DNA from: Palsa-504 sp963739135
Lineage (GTDB): Bacteria > Actinomycetota > Actinomycetes > Streptosporangiales > Streptosporangiaceae
Direction: 5' to 3'
Assembly: GCA_963739135.1 (NCBI GenBank)
Contig: CAVTZG010000013.1
Span: forward strand, 124,001-188,000
Length of the DNA stretch: 64,000 nt
The notes under the pieces are model-generated. The model was given only the letters and a program-made list of their open reading frames with translations, searched no databases and had not been told where the DNA came from. The translations under genes and the position numbers were made by a program. Numbering within the stretch: position 1 is the first letter of the stretch; every line of letters starts with the position of its first letter. Below are positions 24,307 to 33,073 of the stretch, in pieces.

Positions 24307-24893
24307 ACCGCGTGGCGCGGGTGGAACGGGTCACCAAGGAGACCCAGATCCTAGTCGAGCTCGACCTGGACGGCACCGGGGTCACCGAGGTCGGCACCGG
24401 GATCCCGTTCTTCGACCACATGCTGGCCCAGCTGGGCAAGCACGGCTGCCTCGACCTGACCGTGCGGGCCCAGGGCGACATCGAGATCGATGCCCACCAC
24501 ACCGTCGAGGACACGGCCATCACGCTCGGCCAGGCGCTCAAGGAGGCGCTCGGCGACAAGAGCGGCATCACGCGGTTCGGTGACGCGCTGGTGCCGCTGG
24601 ACGAGACGCTGGTGCAGGCGGCCGTGGACCTGTCCGGGCGGCCCTATGTGGTGCACCACGAGCCGGACGGCATGGCTCCGCTGATCGGCAGCTACGACAC
24701 CACGCTGACCAGGCACATCTTCGAGTCGCTGGCGTTTGCGGCCGGGATCTGCCTGCATGTGCGGGTGATCGAGGGCCGCAACCCGCACCACATCGTCGAG
24801 GCCCAGTTCAAGTCCGTGGCCCGGGCGCTGCGCACGGCCGCCGCGCCGGACCCGCGGGCGGGCGGCATCCCCAGCACCAAGGGCGTGCTCTGA
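24303..24893 (+). CDS. hisB: Imidazoleglycerol-phosphate dehydratase HisB
   Basis: Monofunctional HisB (196 residues) dehydrates imidazole glycerol phosphate using a manganese cluster. The two metal-binding motifs, FFDHMLAQLGKHG with DAHHTVEDTAI and the later FESLAFAAGICLHV with NPHHIVEAQFK, are present. The C-terminus IPSTKGVL is conserved. Start ATG 24303 overlaps hisC by four bases. No phosphatase domain is fused, as is typical of actinobacteria. Confidence 0.96.
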   Translation: MNRVARVERVTKETQILVELDLDGTGVTEVGTGIPFFDHMLAQLGKHGCLDLTVRAQGDIEIDAHHTVEDTAITLGQALKEALGDKSGITRFGDALVPLDETLVQAAVDLSGRPYVVHHEPDGMAPLIGSYDTTLTRHIFESLAFAAGICLHVRVIEGRNPHHIVEAQFKSVARALRTAAAPDPRAGGIPSTKGVL

Positions 24894-24894
24894 G

Positions 24895-25608
24895 ATGGCG
24901 GGGAAAGCACGGCCCCGCGTGGTCGTGCTCGACTACGGCTCAGGGAACCTGCGCTCCGCGCAGCGCGCGCTGGCCCGGGTGGGTGCCGACGTCGAGGTGA
25001 CCGCGGACGCCGACGCCGCCCTGGAATGCGACGGCCTGGCCGTACCGGGCGTGGGCGCGTTCGCGGCCTGCATGGCGGGCCTGCGGGCGGTCGGCGGCGA
25101 CAAGCTGATCGCGCGGCGGATCGAGCTCGGCCGGCCGGTCCTCGGCATCTGCGTGGGCATGCAGGTGCTGTTCGCCGGCGGCGCCGAACCAGGGGGGTCC
25201 GGGGGGGTGGTCCCCCCGGGAAGAGACTGCACCTGGACCGAGGGCTGCGGGGCCTGGCCGGGCACGGTCGAGCGGCTGGACGCCGGCGTGCTGCCGCACA
25301 TGGGCTGGAACACGGTGGCGGCGGCGCCGGGCTCGGTGCTGTTCGCGGGGATCGCGCCGGGCACCAGGTTCTACTTCGTGCACTCCTACGCGCTGCGTTC
25401 GGCCGGTTCGGTTGAGCTCGCCGCCCTCGGCGCCCGCATCTCCTGGACCGAGCACGGCGAGCCGTTCGCCGCCGCCGTAGAGGGGGCAAGAGAAGAGGGT
25501 AAGGGGAGGTGGGTGGGGGGTGGGGTGCTGTCGGCGACCCAGTTCCACCCGGAGAAGTCCGGCGACGCCGGCGCCGCCCTGCTGTCCAACTGGTTGGAGA
25601 CCTTGTGA
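24895..25608 (+). CDS. hisH: Imidazole glycerol phosphate synthase glutaminase subunit HisH, with two loop insertions
   Basis: HisH hydrolyses glutamine and channels ammonia to HisF. The catalytic triad is present: Cys86 in GICVGMQ, His218 and Glu220 in QFHPEKS. At 237 residues it is longer than typical relatives. Two insertions explain this. One (about residues 99-110, encoded by the G-rich hairpin at 25191-25220) sits between VLFAGGAE and the WPGTV block. The other (about 196-209) is a polypurine-encoded REEGKGRWVGGG segment where relatives have a short turn before ATQFHPEKS. Both leave the frame and catalytic motifs intact. The stop overlaps the priA start (GTGA). Confidence 0.95.
   Translation: MAGKARPRVVVLDYGSGNLRSAQRALARVGADVEVTADADAALECDGLAVPGVGAFAACMAGLRAVGGDKLIARRIELGRPVLGICVGMQVLFAGGAEPGGSGGVVPPGRDCTWTEGCGAWPGTVERLDAGVLPHMGWNTVAAAPGSVLFAGIAPGTRFYFVHSYALRSAGSVELAALGARISWTEHGEPFAAAVEGAREEGKGRWVGGGVLSATQFHPEKSGDAGAALLSNWLETL
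25191..25220 (+). repeat. G-rich hairpin element inside hisH
   Basis: A run of six G, TCC, seven G, a short spacer, then six C: it can fold into a GGGGGG/CCCCCC hairpin. It adds about 12 residues (GSGGVVPPG core) to HisH in a loop just after the nucleophile domain. Same family as copies in hisF, gltB and the gene at 29499. Confidence 0.85.
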
Positions 25609-26330
25609 GTAAGCTCACCCTCCTTCCCGCCGTCGACGTCACCGACGGGCACGCGGTCCAGCTCGTGCAGGGCGTGGCGGGCAGCGGCGGCCAGTACGGC
25701 GACCCGGTGCAGGCCGCGCTGCGCTGGCAGGAAGCGGGCGCCTCCTGGATTCACCTGGTGGACCTGGACGCGGCCTTCGGCCGCGGGTCGAACGCGGACC
25801 TGCTCGGGCAGGTCGTGCAGAAGCTGGACGTCAACGTGGAGATGTCCGGCGGCATCAGGGACGACGCCTCGCTGTCCCGGGCCCTGGCCACCGGCTGCGC
25901 CCGGGTCAACATCGGCACCGCGGCGCTGGAGAACCCCGTCTGGGTGCGGTCGGTCATCGCCCGCCACGGCGACCGGGTCGCGGTCGGGCTTGATGTCCGC
26001 GGCACCCGGCTGGCCGCGCGCGGCTGGACCGCCGAGGGCGGCGACCTGCACGAGACGCTGGACCGGCTCGACGCCGAAGGCTGCGCCAGGTACGTGGTGA
26101 CCGACGTGCTCAAGGACGGCACGCTGCGCGGTCCCAACCTGGACCTGCTCGCCGCCGTGTGCGCCAGGACCGACGCGCCCGTGGTGGCCAGCGGGGGAGT
26201 GTCCAGCCTGGCCGACCTGCGCGCCATCGCCTCCCTCGTCCCGCTGGGCGTGGAGGGCGCGATCGTCGGAACGGCGCTGTATGAGGGCGCGTTCACCCTG
26301 GAGGAGGCGCTGGCCGAGGTGGCCGGATGA
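25605..26330 (+). CDS. priA: PriA, bifunctional HisA/TrpF isomerase
   Basis: A TIM-barrel isomerase of the HisA family. In actinobacteria this protein (PriA) isomerises both ProFAR in histidine synthesis and phosphoribosylanthranilate in tryptophan synthesis. N-terminal catalytic Asp in LLPAVDVTDGHAVQL, phosphate-binding GGIRDDASL and the second Asp in YVVTDVLKDGTLRGPN are present. No separate trpF lies near trpC-trpB-trpA in this window, which agrees with a dual role, though absence elsewhere cannot be checked. Start GTG 25605 overlaps hisH. Length 241. Confidence 0.94.
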   Translation: MSKLTLLPAVDVTDGHAVQLVQGVAGSGGQYGDPVQAALRWQEAGASWIHLVDLDAAFGRGSNADLLGQVVQKLDVNVEMSGGIRDDASLSRALATGCARVNIGTAALENPVWVRSVIARHGDRVAVGLDVRGTRLAARGWTAEGGDLHETLDRLDAEGCARYVVTDVLKDGTLRGPNLDLLAAVCARTDAPVVASGGVSSLADLRAIASLVPLGVEGAIVGTALYEGAFTLEEALAEVAG

Positions 26331-27136
26331 CGGTCGCCGTCCGCGTAATCCCCTGCCTGGACGTGGACGACGGCCGGGTGGTCAAGGGGGTGAACTTCCG
26401 CCAGCTGCGCGACGCGGGGGACCCGGTGGAGATGGCCGCCTTCTACGACGCCGAAGGCGCCGACGAGCTCACCTTCCTCGACATCACGGCGTCCAGCGGC
26501 GGCCGCGACACCATGTACGACGTGGTGCGGCGCACCGCCGAGCAGGTGTTCATCCCGCTGACCGTGGGCGGCGGCGTCCGCAGCGCCGAGGACGTGGACC
26601 GGCTGCTGCGCGCCGGGGCGGACAAGGTGTCGCTGAACACCGCCGCCATCGCCCGGCCGGAACTGCTCGACGAGGCCGCCCGGCGGTTCGGGTCGCAGTG
26701 CATCGTGCTGTCCGTGGACGCGCGCCGGGCTCTCGAACCGATCGGGGGGGTTTGGGGGGGTCGTCCCCCCGGGCCAACACCCCCGGCCAGCGGGTTCGAG
26801 GTGACCACGCACGGCGGCCGGGTCGGCACCGGCATCGACGCGGTGGACTGGGCCCGGCAGGCCGTCCAGCTCGGCGCGGGGGAGATCCTGCTGAACTCGA
26901 TGGACGCGGACGGCACCACGGCCGGCTTCGACCTGGACATGATCCGGGCCGTGCGGGCCGTGGTCACCGTGCCGGTCATCGCCAGCGGCGGCGCCGGAGC
27001 GCTGGCCCACTTCGCGCCCGCGGTCGACGCCGGCGCGGACGCCGTCCTGGCGGCCAGCGTGTTCCACTTCGGCACGCTACGCATCGGCCAGGTCAAGAAC
27101 GCCCTCCACGCCGCCGGCCACCCCGTCCGCTTATGA
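26327..27136 (+). CDS. hisF: Imidazole glycerol phosphate synthase cyclase subunit HisF, with loop insertion
   Basis: HisF forms imidazole glycerol phosphate and AICAR from PRFAR and ammonia supplied by HisH. Catalytic Asp12 (IPCLDVDDGRVVKG) and Asp131 (LSVDARR) are intact, with the phosphate-binding GGGVRS and ASGGAG motifs. A segment of about 12 residues (about 139-152, IGGVWGGRPPGP) is inserted between the SVDARR strand and SGFEVTTHGGR, and is encoded by a G-rich hairpin (26743-26780). This lies next to the loop closing over the active site, so an effect on HisF or HisH contact is possible. Overlaps priA by four bases. Confidence 0.95.
   Translation: MTVAVRVIPCLDVDDGRVVKGVNFRQLRDAGDPVEMAAFYDAEGADELTFLDITASSGGRDTMYDVVRRTAEQVFIPLTVGGGVRSAEDVDRLLRAGADKVSLNTAAIARPELLDEAARRFGSQCIVLSVDARRALEPIGGVWGGRPPGPTPPASGFEVTTHGGRVGTGIDAVDWARQAVQLGAGEILLNSMDADGTTAGFDLDMIRAVRAVVTVPVIASGGAGALAHFAPAVDAGADAVLAASVFHFGTLRIGQVKNALHAAGHPVRL
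26743..26780 (+). repeat. G-rich hairpin element inside hisF
   Basis: GGGGGGG, TTT, GGGGGGG, TCGT, CCCCCC, then GGGCCAACAC. The 3' part, TCGTCCCCCCGGG followed by AACAC, is shared with the gltB copies and supports a common origin. Confidence 0.85.
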
Positions 27137-27143
27137 ATCTGCC

Positions 27144-27920
27144 CTAATGGCCCTGGCCGGTGGCGCCCGAGGTGTCGGGGGCCGCGGCGCTGACGGTGGC
27201 CATCGCGGCGCCGATGATGCCGGCCTCGTTGAGCAGGGCCGCGGGCACGATGCGGGCCCGGATGCCGGTCAGCCGCGGCACCCACTTTTCCGACTGCCTG
27301 CTGACGCCGCCGCCCACGATGATCAGCTGCGGTGACAGCGTCGCCTCCATGCGCTGCAGGTACTCATCCACCCGGCCCGCCCACTTGCCCCAGCTCAGCT
27401 CGTGCAGTTCCTTGGCGTGCTCGGAGGCGCGCTTCTCGGCGTCTTGGCCGCGGATCTCGACGTGCCCGAACTCGGTGTTCGGCACCAGGATGCCCTGGGT
27501 GAACAGCGCGCTGCCGATCCCGGTGCCGAAGGTCAGCATGAGCACCGTGCCCTGCTCGCCGGCCCCGGCGCCGAACGTCATCTCCGCCACGCCCGCCGCG
27601 TCCGCGTCGTTCAGCACCCGGACCGGGTTGCCCGCGGCCCGGCCGAACAGCGCTCCCGCGTCCGTCCCGATCCAGGACGGGTCCAGGTTGGCCGCCGTCC
27701 TGGTCACGCCATCGATGACCACGCCGGGGAAGGTGATCCCGATCGGGCCGGACCAGCTGAACGAGGTCACCAGCTGCTTGACCACGTCCGCGACCGCGCC
27801 CGGCAGCGCCGGACGCGGCGTTTCGATCTTCTGCCGGTCGGCGAGCAGCTTGCCCGTGGCCACGTCCACCGGTGCGCCCTTGATGCCGCTGCCGCCTATG
27901 TCGATGCCGAGTGCGTGCAT
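27144..27920 (-). CDS. ppgK: Polyphosphate glucokinase PpgK
   Basis: A ROK-family glucokinase that uses polyphosphate (and often ATP) to phosphorylate glucose. LGIDIGGSGIKGAPVD, DADAAGVAEMTFG and TFGTGIGSALF are diagnostic for the PpgK subgroup. The C-terminal QLIIVGGGVSRQSEKWVPRL is typical. The start at ATG 27920 is preferred because TACTCT ends six bases upstream (leaderless pattern); ATG 27926 would lie within that spacer. It converges with hisF, seven bases apart. Confidence 0.94.
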   Translation of the reverse strand: MHALGIDIGGSGIKGAPVDVATGKLLADRQKIETPRPALPGAVADVVKQLVTSFSWSGPIGITFPGVVIDGVTRTAANLDPSWIGTDAGALFGRAAGNPVRVLNDADAAGVAEMTFGAGAGEQGTVLMLTFGTGIGSALFTQGILVPNTEFGHVEIRGQDAEKRASEHAKELHELSWGKWAGRVDEYLQRMEATLSPQLIIVGGGVSRQSEKWVPRLTGIRARIVPAALLNEAGIIGAAMATVSAAAPDTSGATGQGH

Positions 27921-27926
27921 GGCCAT

Positions 27927-27932
27927 AGAGTA
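27927..27932 (-). promoter_or_regulatory. -10 box for leaderless ppgK
   Basis: TACTCT on the minus strand ends six bases before ATG 27920; identical in sequence and spacing to the box before ileS. No Shine-Dalgarno is seen. Confidence 0.5.
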
Positions 27933-27985
27933 TTCGTGCCGTTCGTTCCGCGCTCTCCGCGGGATGAGCGAAGTCGGGTAATATC

Positions 27986-28013
27986 TTGAGTGAGAGAGCA
28001 TTTCTCAGATACT
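27986..28013 (+). promoter_or_regulatory. Promoter of the small membrane protein gene
   Basis: TTGAGT (27986-27991) and GATACT (28008-28013) are separated by 16 bases. TGAGA and TCTCA arms of an inverted repeat fall in the spacer. Confidence 0.45.
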
Positions 28014-28050
28014 GGCTCGGTGGGGGCTTTGTCGAGAGAGGATGCGGCCG

Positions 28051-28401
28051 ATGCGCTGGTTCAAGGTCGCTGCCATCGCTGGTGGCATCATCATCGCGTT
28101 CCTGGTCGTCGGCTCGGTGGTCGGGTTCATCATCCATGCTGTGATGGAACTGGTGATCGCCGCGCTCGTGGTCGGCGCGATCGTCGTCGCCATCAAGATG
28201 GCGCGCTCGGGCAAGCAGATCTCCCGCAAGCGCGCCGAGCGTGAGGTCCGCGACCACGACGATCACCGCGAAGCGCTGCCCCGTGCCGACGTCGAGGCCT
28301 ACTCCGCCCCGCGGCCGGCCCCGCCGCCCCGGCAGACCATGCCGAACACGCAGGACATCGACGACGAGCTGGCCCGGCTCAAGCGCGAGATGGGCAGCTA
28401 G
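28051..28401 (+). CDS. Small two-span membrane protein of unknown function
   Basis: About 116 residues. Two hydrophobic segments (about 5-27 and 31-50 of MRWFKVAAIAGGII...) are followed by a basic stretch (SGKQISRKRAERE) and a Pro-rich tail ending in a short predicted helix, TQDIDDELARLKREMGS. ATG 28051 has GAGAGAGG nine bases upstream; ATG 28042 is too close to that sequence. I do not recognise the family. Convergent with the gene at 28430. Confidence 0.72.
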   Translation: MRWFKVAAIAGGIIIAFLVVGSVVGFIIHAVMELVIAALVVGAIVVAIKMARSGKQISRKRAEREVRDHDDHREALPRADVEAYSAPRPAPPPRQTMPNTQDIDDELARLKREMGS

Positions 28402-28402
28402 C

Positions 28403-28440
28403 CCTAACGCCAGGCCCTAACGCCGGGCCCTAACGCCAGT
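28403..28440 (+). repeat. 13-base tandem repeat at a gene end
   Basis: CCCTAACGCCAGG and close variants occur three times. Read on the minus strand each copy encodes the final Trp-Arg-stop of the gene ending at 28430, so its stop region appears triplicated. Confidence 0.8.
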
Positions 28441-29074
28441 TTGCCGCGGTGAGCTTGCTCACCGCGGCGTCGGTGCCGTCGAAGCGGACCCGCGCCGCCG
28501 TCGTCCGGCCCATCACCCACATGGTCAGCTCGGCCGGGCTGCCGATGACGGTCACCGCGGGGGTCGCGTTCTTGGCCGTGATCCGGTAGGCGTGACCGTC
28601 GGCCTCCACGTCGTCCCGGGCCAGTTCGACTCCCACCGGCGCCCGGCGCAGCATGAGCCGCGCCGCCCGCAGCCGCTGCCACAGCAGGCCGGACTCCCCG
28701 CTGCTGAGTTCCCGCGGATCCCAGTCCGGCGCGGCGCGCCGCACGTCCTCGTGGTGCACGAAGTACTCCACGGCGTTGACGCGCTCGTCCATGCCGGGCA
28801 GGGCCATGATGGACATGGTCGGCGGCCCTGACCTGATCATCCGCACCAGGTCGGGGAACGGCGTCCGCGCCTTGATCCGCTCCTGGACCCGCGCCGTGAA
28901 GCCGGCCAGCGGCCCGCCCATGACGCCAGCGGCGGCGTCGGGCCGGTGCTCCCGCAGCACCAGGTGAGCGGCCAGATCCCCGGTGGTCCAGCCCTCGCAC
29001 AGGGTCGGCGCGTCCGGACCGGTCGCCTCAAGCAGCGCGCACAGCGCCAGGCGCTCTTCTCGTGAGTAGCTCAC
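28430..29074 (-). CDS. TIGR03085/MDMPI-fold metal-binding protein
   Basis: A 214-residue protein of the DinB/MDMPI-like fold in the TIGR03085 group, recognised from EERLALCALLEATGPDAPTLCEGWTTGDLAAHLVLREHRPDAA at the N-terminus and NAVEYFVHHEDVRRA, which supplies His residues for a metal site. The function of this group is unknown; a mycothiol link is assumed by analogy. Start GTG 29074 has TACCAT exactly six bases upstream, matching the leaderless pattern. Divergent from hisI. Confidence 0.87.
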   Translation of the reverse strand: MSYSREERLALCALLEATGPDAPTLCEGWTTGDLAAHLVLREHRPDAAAGVMGGPLAGFTARVQERIKARTPFPDLVRMIRSGPPTMSIMALPGMDERVNAVEYFVHHEDVRRAAPDWDPRELSSGESGLLWQRLRAARLMLRRAPVGVELARDDVEADGHAYRITAKNATPAVTVIGSPAELTMWVMGRTTAARVRFDGTDAAVSKLTAANWR

Positions 29075-29080
29075 CTGCTG

Positions 29081-29086
29081 ATGGTA
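29081..29086 (-). promoter_or_regulatory. -10 box for leaderless gene ending at 28430
   Basis: TACCAT on the minus strand ends six bases before GTG 29074, with no Shine-Dalgarno visible. Confidence 0.45.
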
Positions 29087-29131
29087 GGCGGGATTGCTAC
29101 CCTGACTGAAGTCACCCTCAAGGAGGAAGCA

Positions 29132-29497
29132 GTGCTCGACCCAGCCATCGCCGCCCGGCTCAAGCGGGATCCCGCCGGCCTGGTCGCGGCGATCGCCCAG
29201 CAGTACGACACCGGCGAGGTGCTGATGCTCGGCTGGATGGACGACGAGGCCCTGCATCGCACGCTCACCACCGGCCGCTGCACCTACTGGTCGCGCAGTC
29301 GCCGGGAATACTGGGTGAAGGGCGAGACCTCCGGGCATCAGCAGTGGGTCAAGTCGGTGGCCCTGGACTGCGACGGCGACGCCCTCGTGGTCAAGGTCGA
29401 CCAGATCGGCGCGGCCTGCCACACCGGCGACCGGACCTGCTTCGACGCTGACGTTCTGCCTGCCGTCGTTGGCGAGCCGGCCAGCGCCCCGGGCTGA
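29132..29497 (+). CDS. hisI: Phosphoribosyl-AMP cyclohydrolase HisI
   Basis: HisI opens the adenine ring of phosphoribosyl-AMP, the third histidine step. Metal-binding and catalytic motifs are present: QYDTGEVLMLGWMDDEAL, CTYWSRSRREYWVKGETSGHQQ, DCDGDALVVKVDQIGAACHTGDRTCF with its Cys ligands. No HisE domain is fused. The start at GTG 29132 is chosen because AAGGAGG lies just upstream; the sequence before it is not conserved. It is detached from the main his cluster, as in other actinobacteria, and heads the hisI-TIGR02234-trp group. Confidence 0.95.
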   Translation: MLDPAIAARLKRDPAGLVAAIAQQYDTGEVLMLGWMDDEALHRTLTTGRCTYWSRSRREYWVKGETSGHQQWVKSVALDCDGDALVVKVDQIGAACHTGDRTCFDADVLPAVVGEPASAPG

Positions 29498-29498
29498 C

Positions 29499-30263
29499 AT
29501 GTCCGCTTTCCGTAGGGAATTCACCCTGGTGCTGCTGCTCGGCGCGGCCGGCGCCGGGCTGGTGGTGTTCGCCGTACGGCAGGCCTGGGCGCAGGCCATC
29601 TTCACCGCGCCGCACCCGCTGCCCGCCGAGGACATTACCGTCACCGGCCAGCAGCTAGTCCCGCTGGCCAGCGCGCTGGGCCTGGCCGCCCTGGCCTGTC
29701 TGGCCGCGGTGATCGCCACCAGGTCGGCGGCCCGCCGGGCGGCCGGGGTCGTGCTGGCGGTCCTGGGCGCGGGCGCCGCCGTGGCCGCGGCGGCCGGGGT
29801 GACGGCGGCCACCGTGCTGTCCGCGGCCCGGGCGGACGCCGCGACCGGCATCCTGGGCGGGTCGACGACCAGCGGCACCTCGCCGGGCGGCGCCGCGCAC
29901 GGCATCGTGATCGCGGGCACGGCCGGCCACGCGGTCATCACCGGTGCGGCCTGGCAGGCCGCGGCGGTCTGCGGCGCCGTGGCCATCGTCCTGGCCGGCC
30001 TGGCCACCGCCTGGCGCGGCCCGCGCTGGCCGGTCATGTCGGCCCGCTTCGAGCGGCCCCGAGGGGGGTCCCAAGGGGGGTCCCAAGGGGGGTCCGGGGG
30101 GATGGGTCCCTCCCAAGAGGGGTCTGGGGGGATGGGTCCCCCCAGAAAGAGAAGCGGGGGGTCCAGGGGGGTCGTCCCCCCGGACGTTATGTGGGAGTCG
30201 CTGAGCCGGGACGTGGACCCGACCCTGGAAGACCAGCATGGCGGCTCATCAAACGCAGGCTGA
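29499..30263 (+). CDS. Trp biosynthesis-associated membrane protein (TIGR02234), with repeat-derived linker
   Basis: A membrane protein of the TIGR02234 family, found next to trp genes in actinobacteria and of unknown function. Four hydrophobic spans are visible (starting about residues 8, 51, 76 and 148). The family C-terminal pattern RWPVMSARFERP ... MWESLSRDVDPT is split by about 40 Gly/Ser/Pro-rich residues (about 188-229). These are encoded by a run of G-rich hairpin modules (30061-30184). The start ATG 29499 is one base after the hisI stop, and the 3' end overlaps the response regulator gene by 26 bases. Confidence 0.85.
   Translation: MSAFRREFTLVLLLGAAGAGLVVFAVRQAWAQAIFTAPHPLPAEDITVTGQQLVPLASALGLAALACLAAVIATRSAARRAAGVVLAVLGAGAAVAAAAGVTAATVLSAARADAATGILGGSTTSGTSPGGAAHGIVIAGTAGHAVITGAAWQAAAVCGAVAIVLAGLATAWRGPRWPVMSARFERPRGGSQGGSQGGSGGMGPSQEGSGGMGPPRKRSGGSRGVVPPDVMWESLSRDVDPTLEDQHGGSSNAG
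30061..30184 (+). repeat. G-rich hairpin element array in the TIGR02234 gene
   Basis: At least five modules in tandem: two short GGGGGGTCCCAA units, two units of the form GGGGTC, N, GGGGGGATGGGTCCC, and a terminal unit GGGGGGTCCAGGGGGGTCGTCCCCC. The last matches the copies in hisF and gltB. The array stays in frame and stops just before the conserved MWESLSRD ending. Confidence 0.85.
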
Positions 30264-30924
30264 CCCGCCGTCGGTCCTGCTCGCCGAGCACGAGCCCGAG
30301 GTCGCCGAGATGTCGGCCCGCTACCTGAGCCGGGACGGGCTGCGGGTCCGGCTGGTCAGCCACCCCGATCAGACGCTGGCCGAGCTGACCGCAGGCCCCG
30401 ACGTCGCGGCCGTGATCGACCTGACCATGCCCGGCCTCGACCCGCGGCGCCTCAGACGGGCCCTGCGCACCCCGGTCATCTTCCTGGTGGCCGACCTCAA
30501 GCGCCCCCGGCCCCGCGGCCTGGCCACCCGGGGCGACGTGGCCGGGGCGCGGCGGTGGCTGGCCCGGCCGTTCGGCCCCCGGCAGCTGGTCGCCCTGGTC
30601 CGCGACGTCCTGGCTCAGCCCGCCCCGTCCGGGCCGGCTCCGGCCGTCCGGTCGACCGCCGGGCTGCGGCTGGACGGCCGGAGCCGGACCCTGGTAGCCG
30701 GCGGTCATCGAGTGCCCCTGACCGCTACCGAGTACGCGCTGCTGGCCGCCCTGATGGACCATCCCGGCCGGGTGCTATCCCGGCGCCAGCTGCTGGCCGC
30801 GGCGGGCCGCCAGGCCGCTGGCGACCGGGCCGCGGACGTATACATCGCCCAGCTCAGGGCCAAGATCCCCGCGACCGCGGCGATCCGGACGGTCCGCGGT
30901 TCCGGCTACGTGCTTGATCCGTGA
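30238..30924 (+). CDS. OmpR-type regulator with degenerate receiver domain
   Basis: A 228-residue protein with an N-terminal receiver-like domain (about 12-120) and a C-terminal winged-helix DNA-binding domain (about 138-227, LTATEYALLAALMDHPGRVLSRRQLL ... TVRGSGYVLDP). The acceptor-like Asp is present in VIDLTMPGLD. However the acidic pair that binds magnesium reads AEHEPE, the conserved Thr is Val (IFLVAD) and the conserved Lys is Arg (ARPF). Normal phosphotransfer is therefore unlikely; it may act unphosphorylated. No histidine kinase is adjacent. It sits between the TIGR02234 gene and trpC, so control of trp genes is possible but untested. Confidence 0.86.
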   Translation: MAAHQTQADPPSVLLAEHEPEVAEMSARYLSRDGLRVRLVSHPDQTLAELTAGPDVAAVIDLTMPGLDPRRLRRALRTPVIFLVADLKRPRPRGLATRGDVAGARRWLARPFGPRQLVALVRDVLAQPAPSGPAPAVRSTAGLRLDGRSRTLVAGGHRVPLTATEYALLAALMDHPGRVLSRRQLLAAAGRQAAGDRAADVYIAQLRAKIPATAAIRTVRGSGYVLDP

Positions 30925-31043
30925 TCACCCGATCCGGCCCGGCCGCGACGGCCGATTCGAGGGGGGCAGTCACGTGGGCACCAGGGTGACGGGACTACCA
31001 TCGGTGGCGCAACAGTACCGACTTGAGGGGACGAGCGAACCGC

Positions 31044-31849
31044 GTGAGTGTGCTCGACGAGATCCTAGACGGCGTGCGTGCCGATCTCGCCGAACGGCAG
31101 CGGCACGTCTCTCTGGATCACCTGAAAGAGATGGCGCGGCAGGCTCCGTCACCGCGGGACGCCCTGGCCGCGCTTAAGGCCGAGGGTGTCAGCGTGATCG
31201 CCGAAGTGAAGCGGGCCAGCCCGTCGCGCGGGCAGATGGCCGCCATCGCCGATCCGGCCGCGCTGGCCTCGGACTACGAAGCCGGCGGCGCGAAGATTAT
31301 CAGCGTGCTGACCGAGGAGCGGCGGTTCGGCGGTTCGCTGGCCGACCTGACCGCGGTTCGCCGTGCGGTGCAGGTGCCGGTGCTGCGCAAGGACTTCGTG
31401 GTCAGCTCCTACCAGCTCTGGGAGGCCCGGGCCCACGGCGCGGACCTGGTGCTGCTGATCGTGGCCGCCCTGGAGCAGAGCGCGCTGGTCTCGCTGGTCG
31501 AGCGGGCCGTCTCCATCGGAATGCTGCCGCTGGTCGAGGTACACGCCGAGCCCGAACTCGACCGGGCCCTGGACGCCGGCGCCACCGTGATCGGCGTCAA
31601 CGCGCGCAACCTGGTCACCCTCAAGGTGGACCGCGGGATCTTCGGCCGGATGGCCGGGCAGATCCCCGAGGGCATCGTCAAGATCGCCGAGTCCGGCGTC
31701 CGCGGCCCGCGCGACCTGCTGGCCTACGCCGCCTCCGGCGCCGATGCGGTGCTGGTGGGCGAGAGCCTGGTCACCGAGAAGGACCCGCGCAGTGCCGTCG
31801 CCGACCTGGTGACCGCGGGCTCGCATCCCGCGCTGCGCGGTGAGCGCGG

Positions 31850-31853
<4 letters not shown>
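31044..31853 (+). CDS. trpC: Indole-3-glycerol phosphate synthase TrpC
   Basis: A TIM-barrel enzyme closing the indole ring from CdRP. Motifs: VIAEVKRASPSRG with catalytic Lys, VLRKDFVVSSYQLWEARAHGADLVLLI, VGVNARNL-type IGVNARNL and IAESGVRGP. The start GTG 31044 (M-S-V-L-D-E-I-L) matches family N-termini and follows GAGGGGACGAG. A 119-base gap precedes it; TACCAT near 30998 could be a -10 box. The stop overlaps trpB (ATGA). Length 269. Confidence 0.96.

Positions 31854-33069
<1,216 letters not shown>

Positions 33070-33073
<4 letters not shown>

Noticed and set aside
30925..31043. Trp attenuator or T-box riboswitch before trpC
   Set aside because: No Trp-rich leader peptide, no T-box sequence and no alternative terminator pair could be found in the 119 bases.
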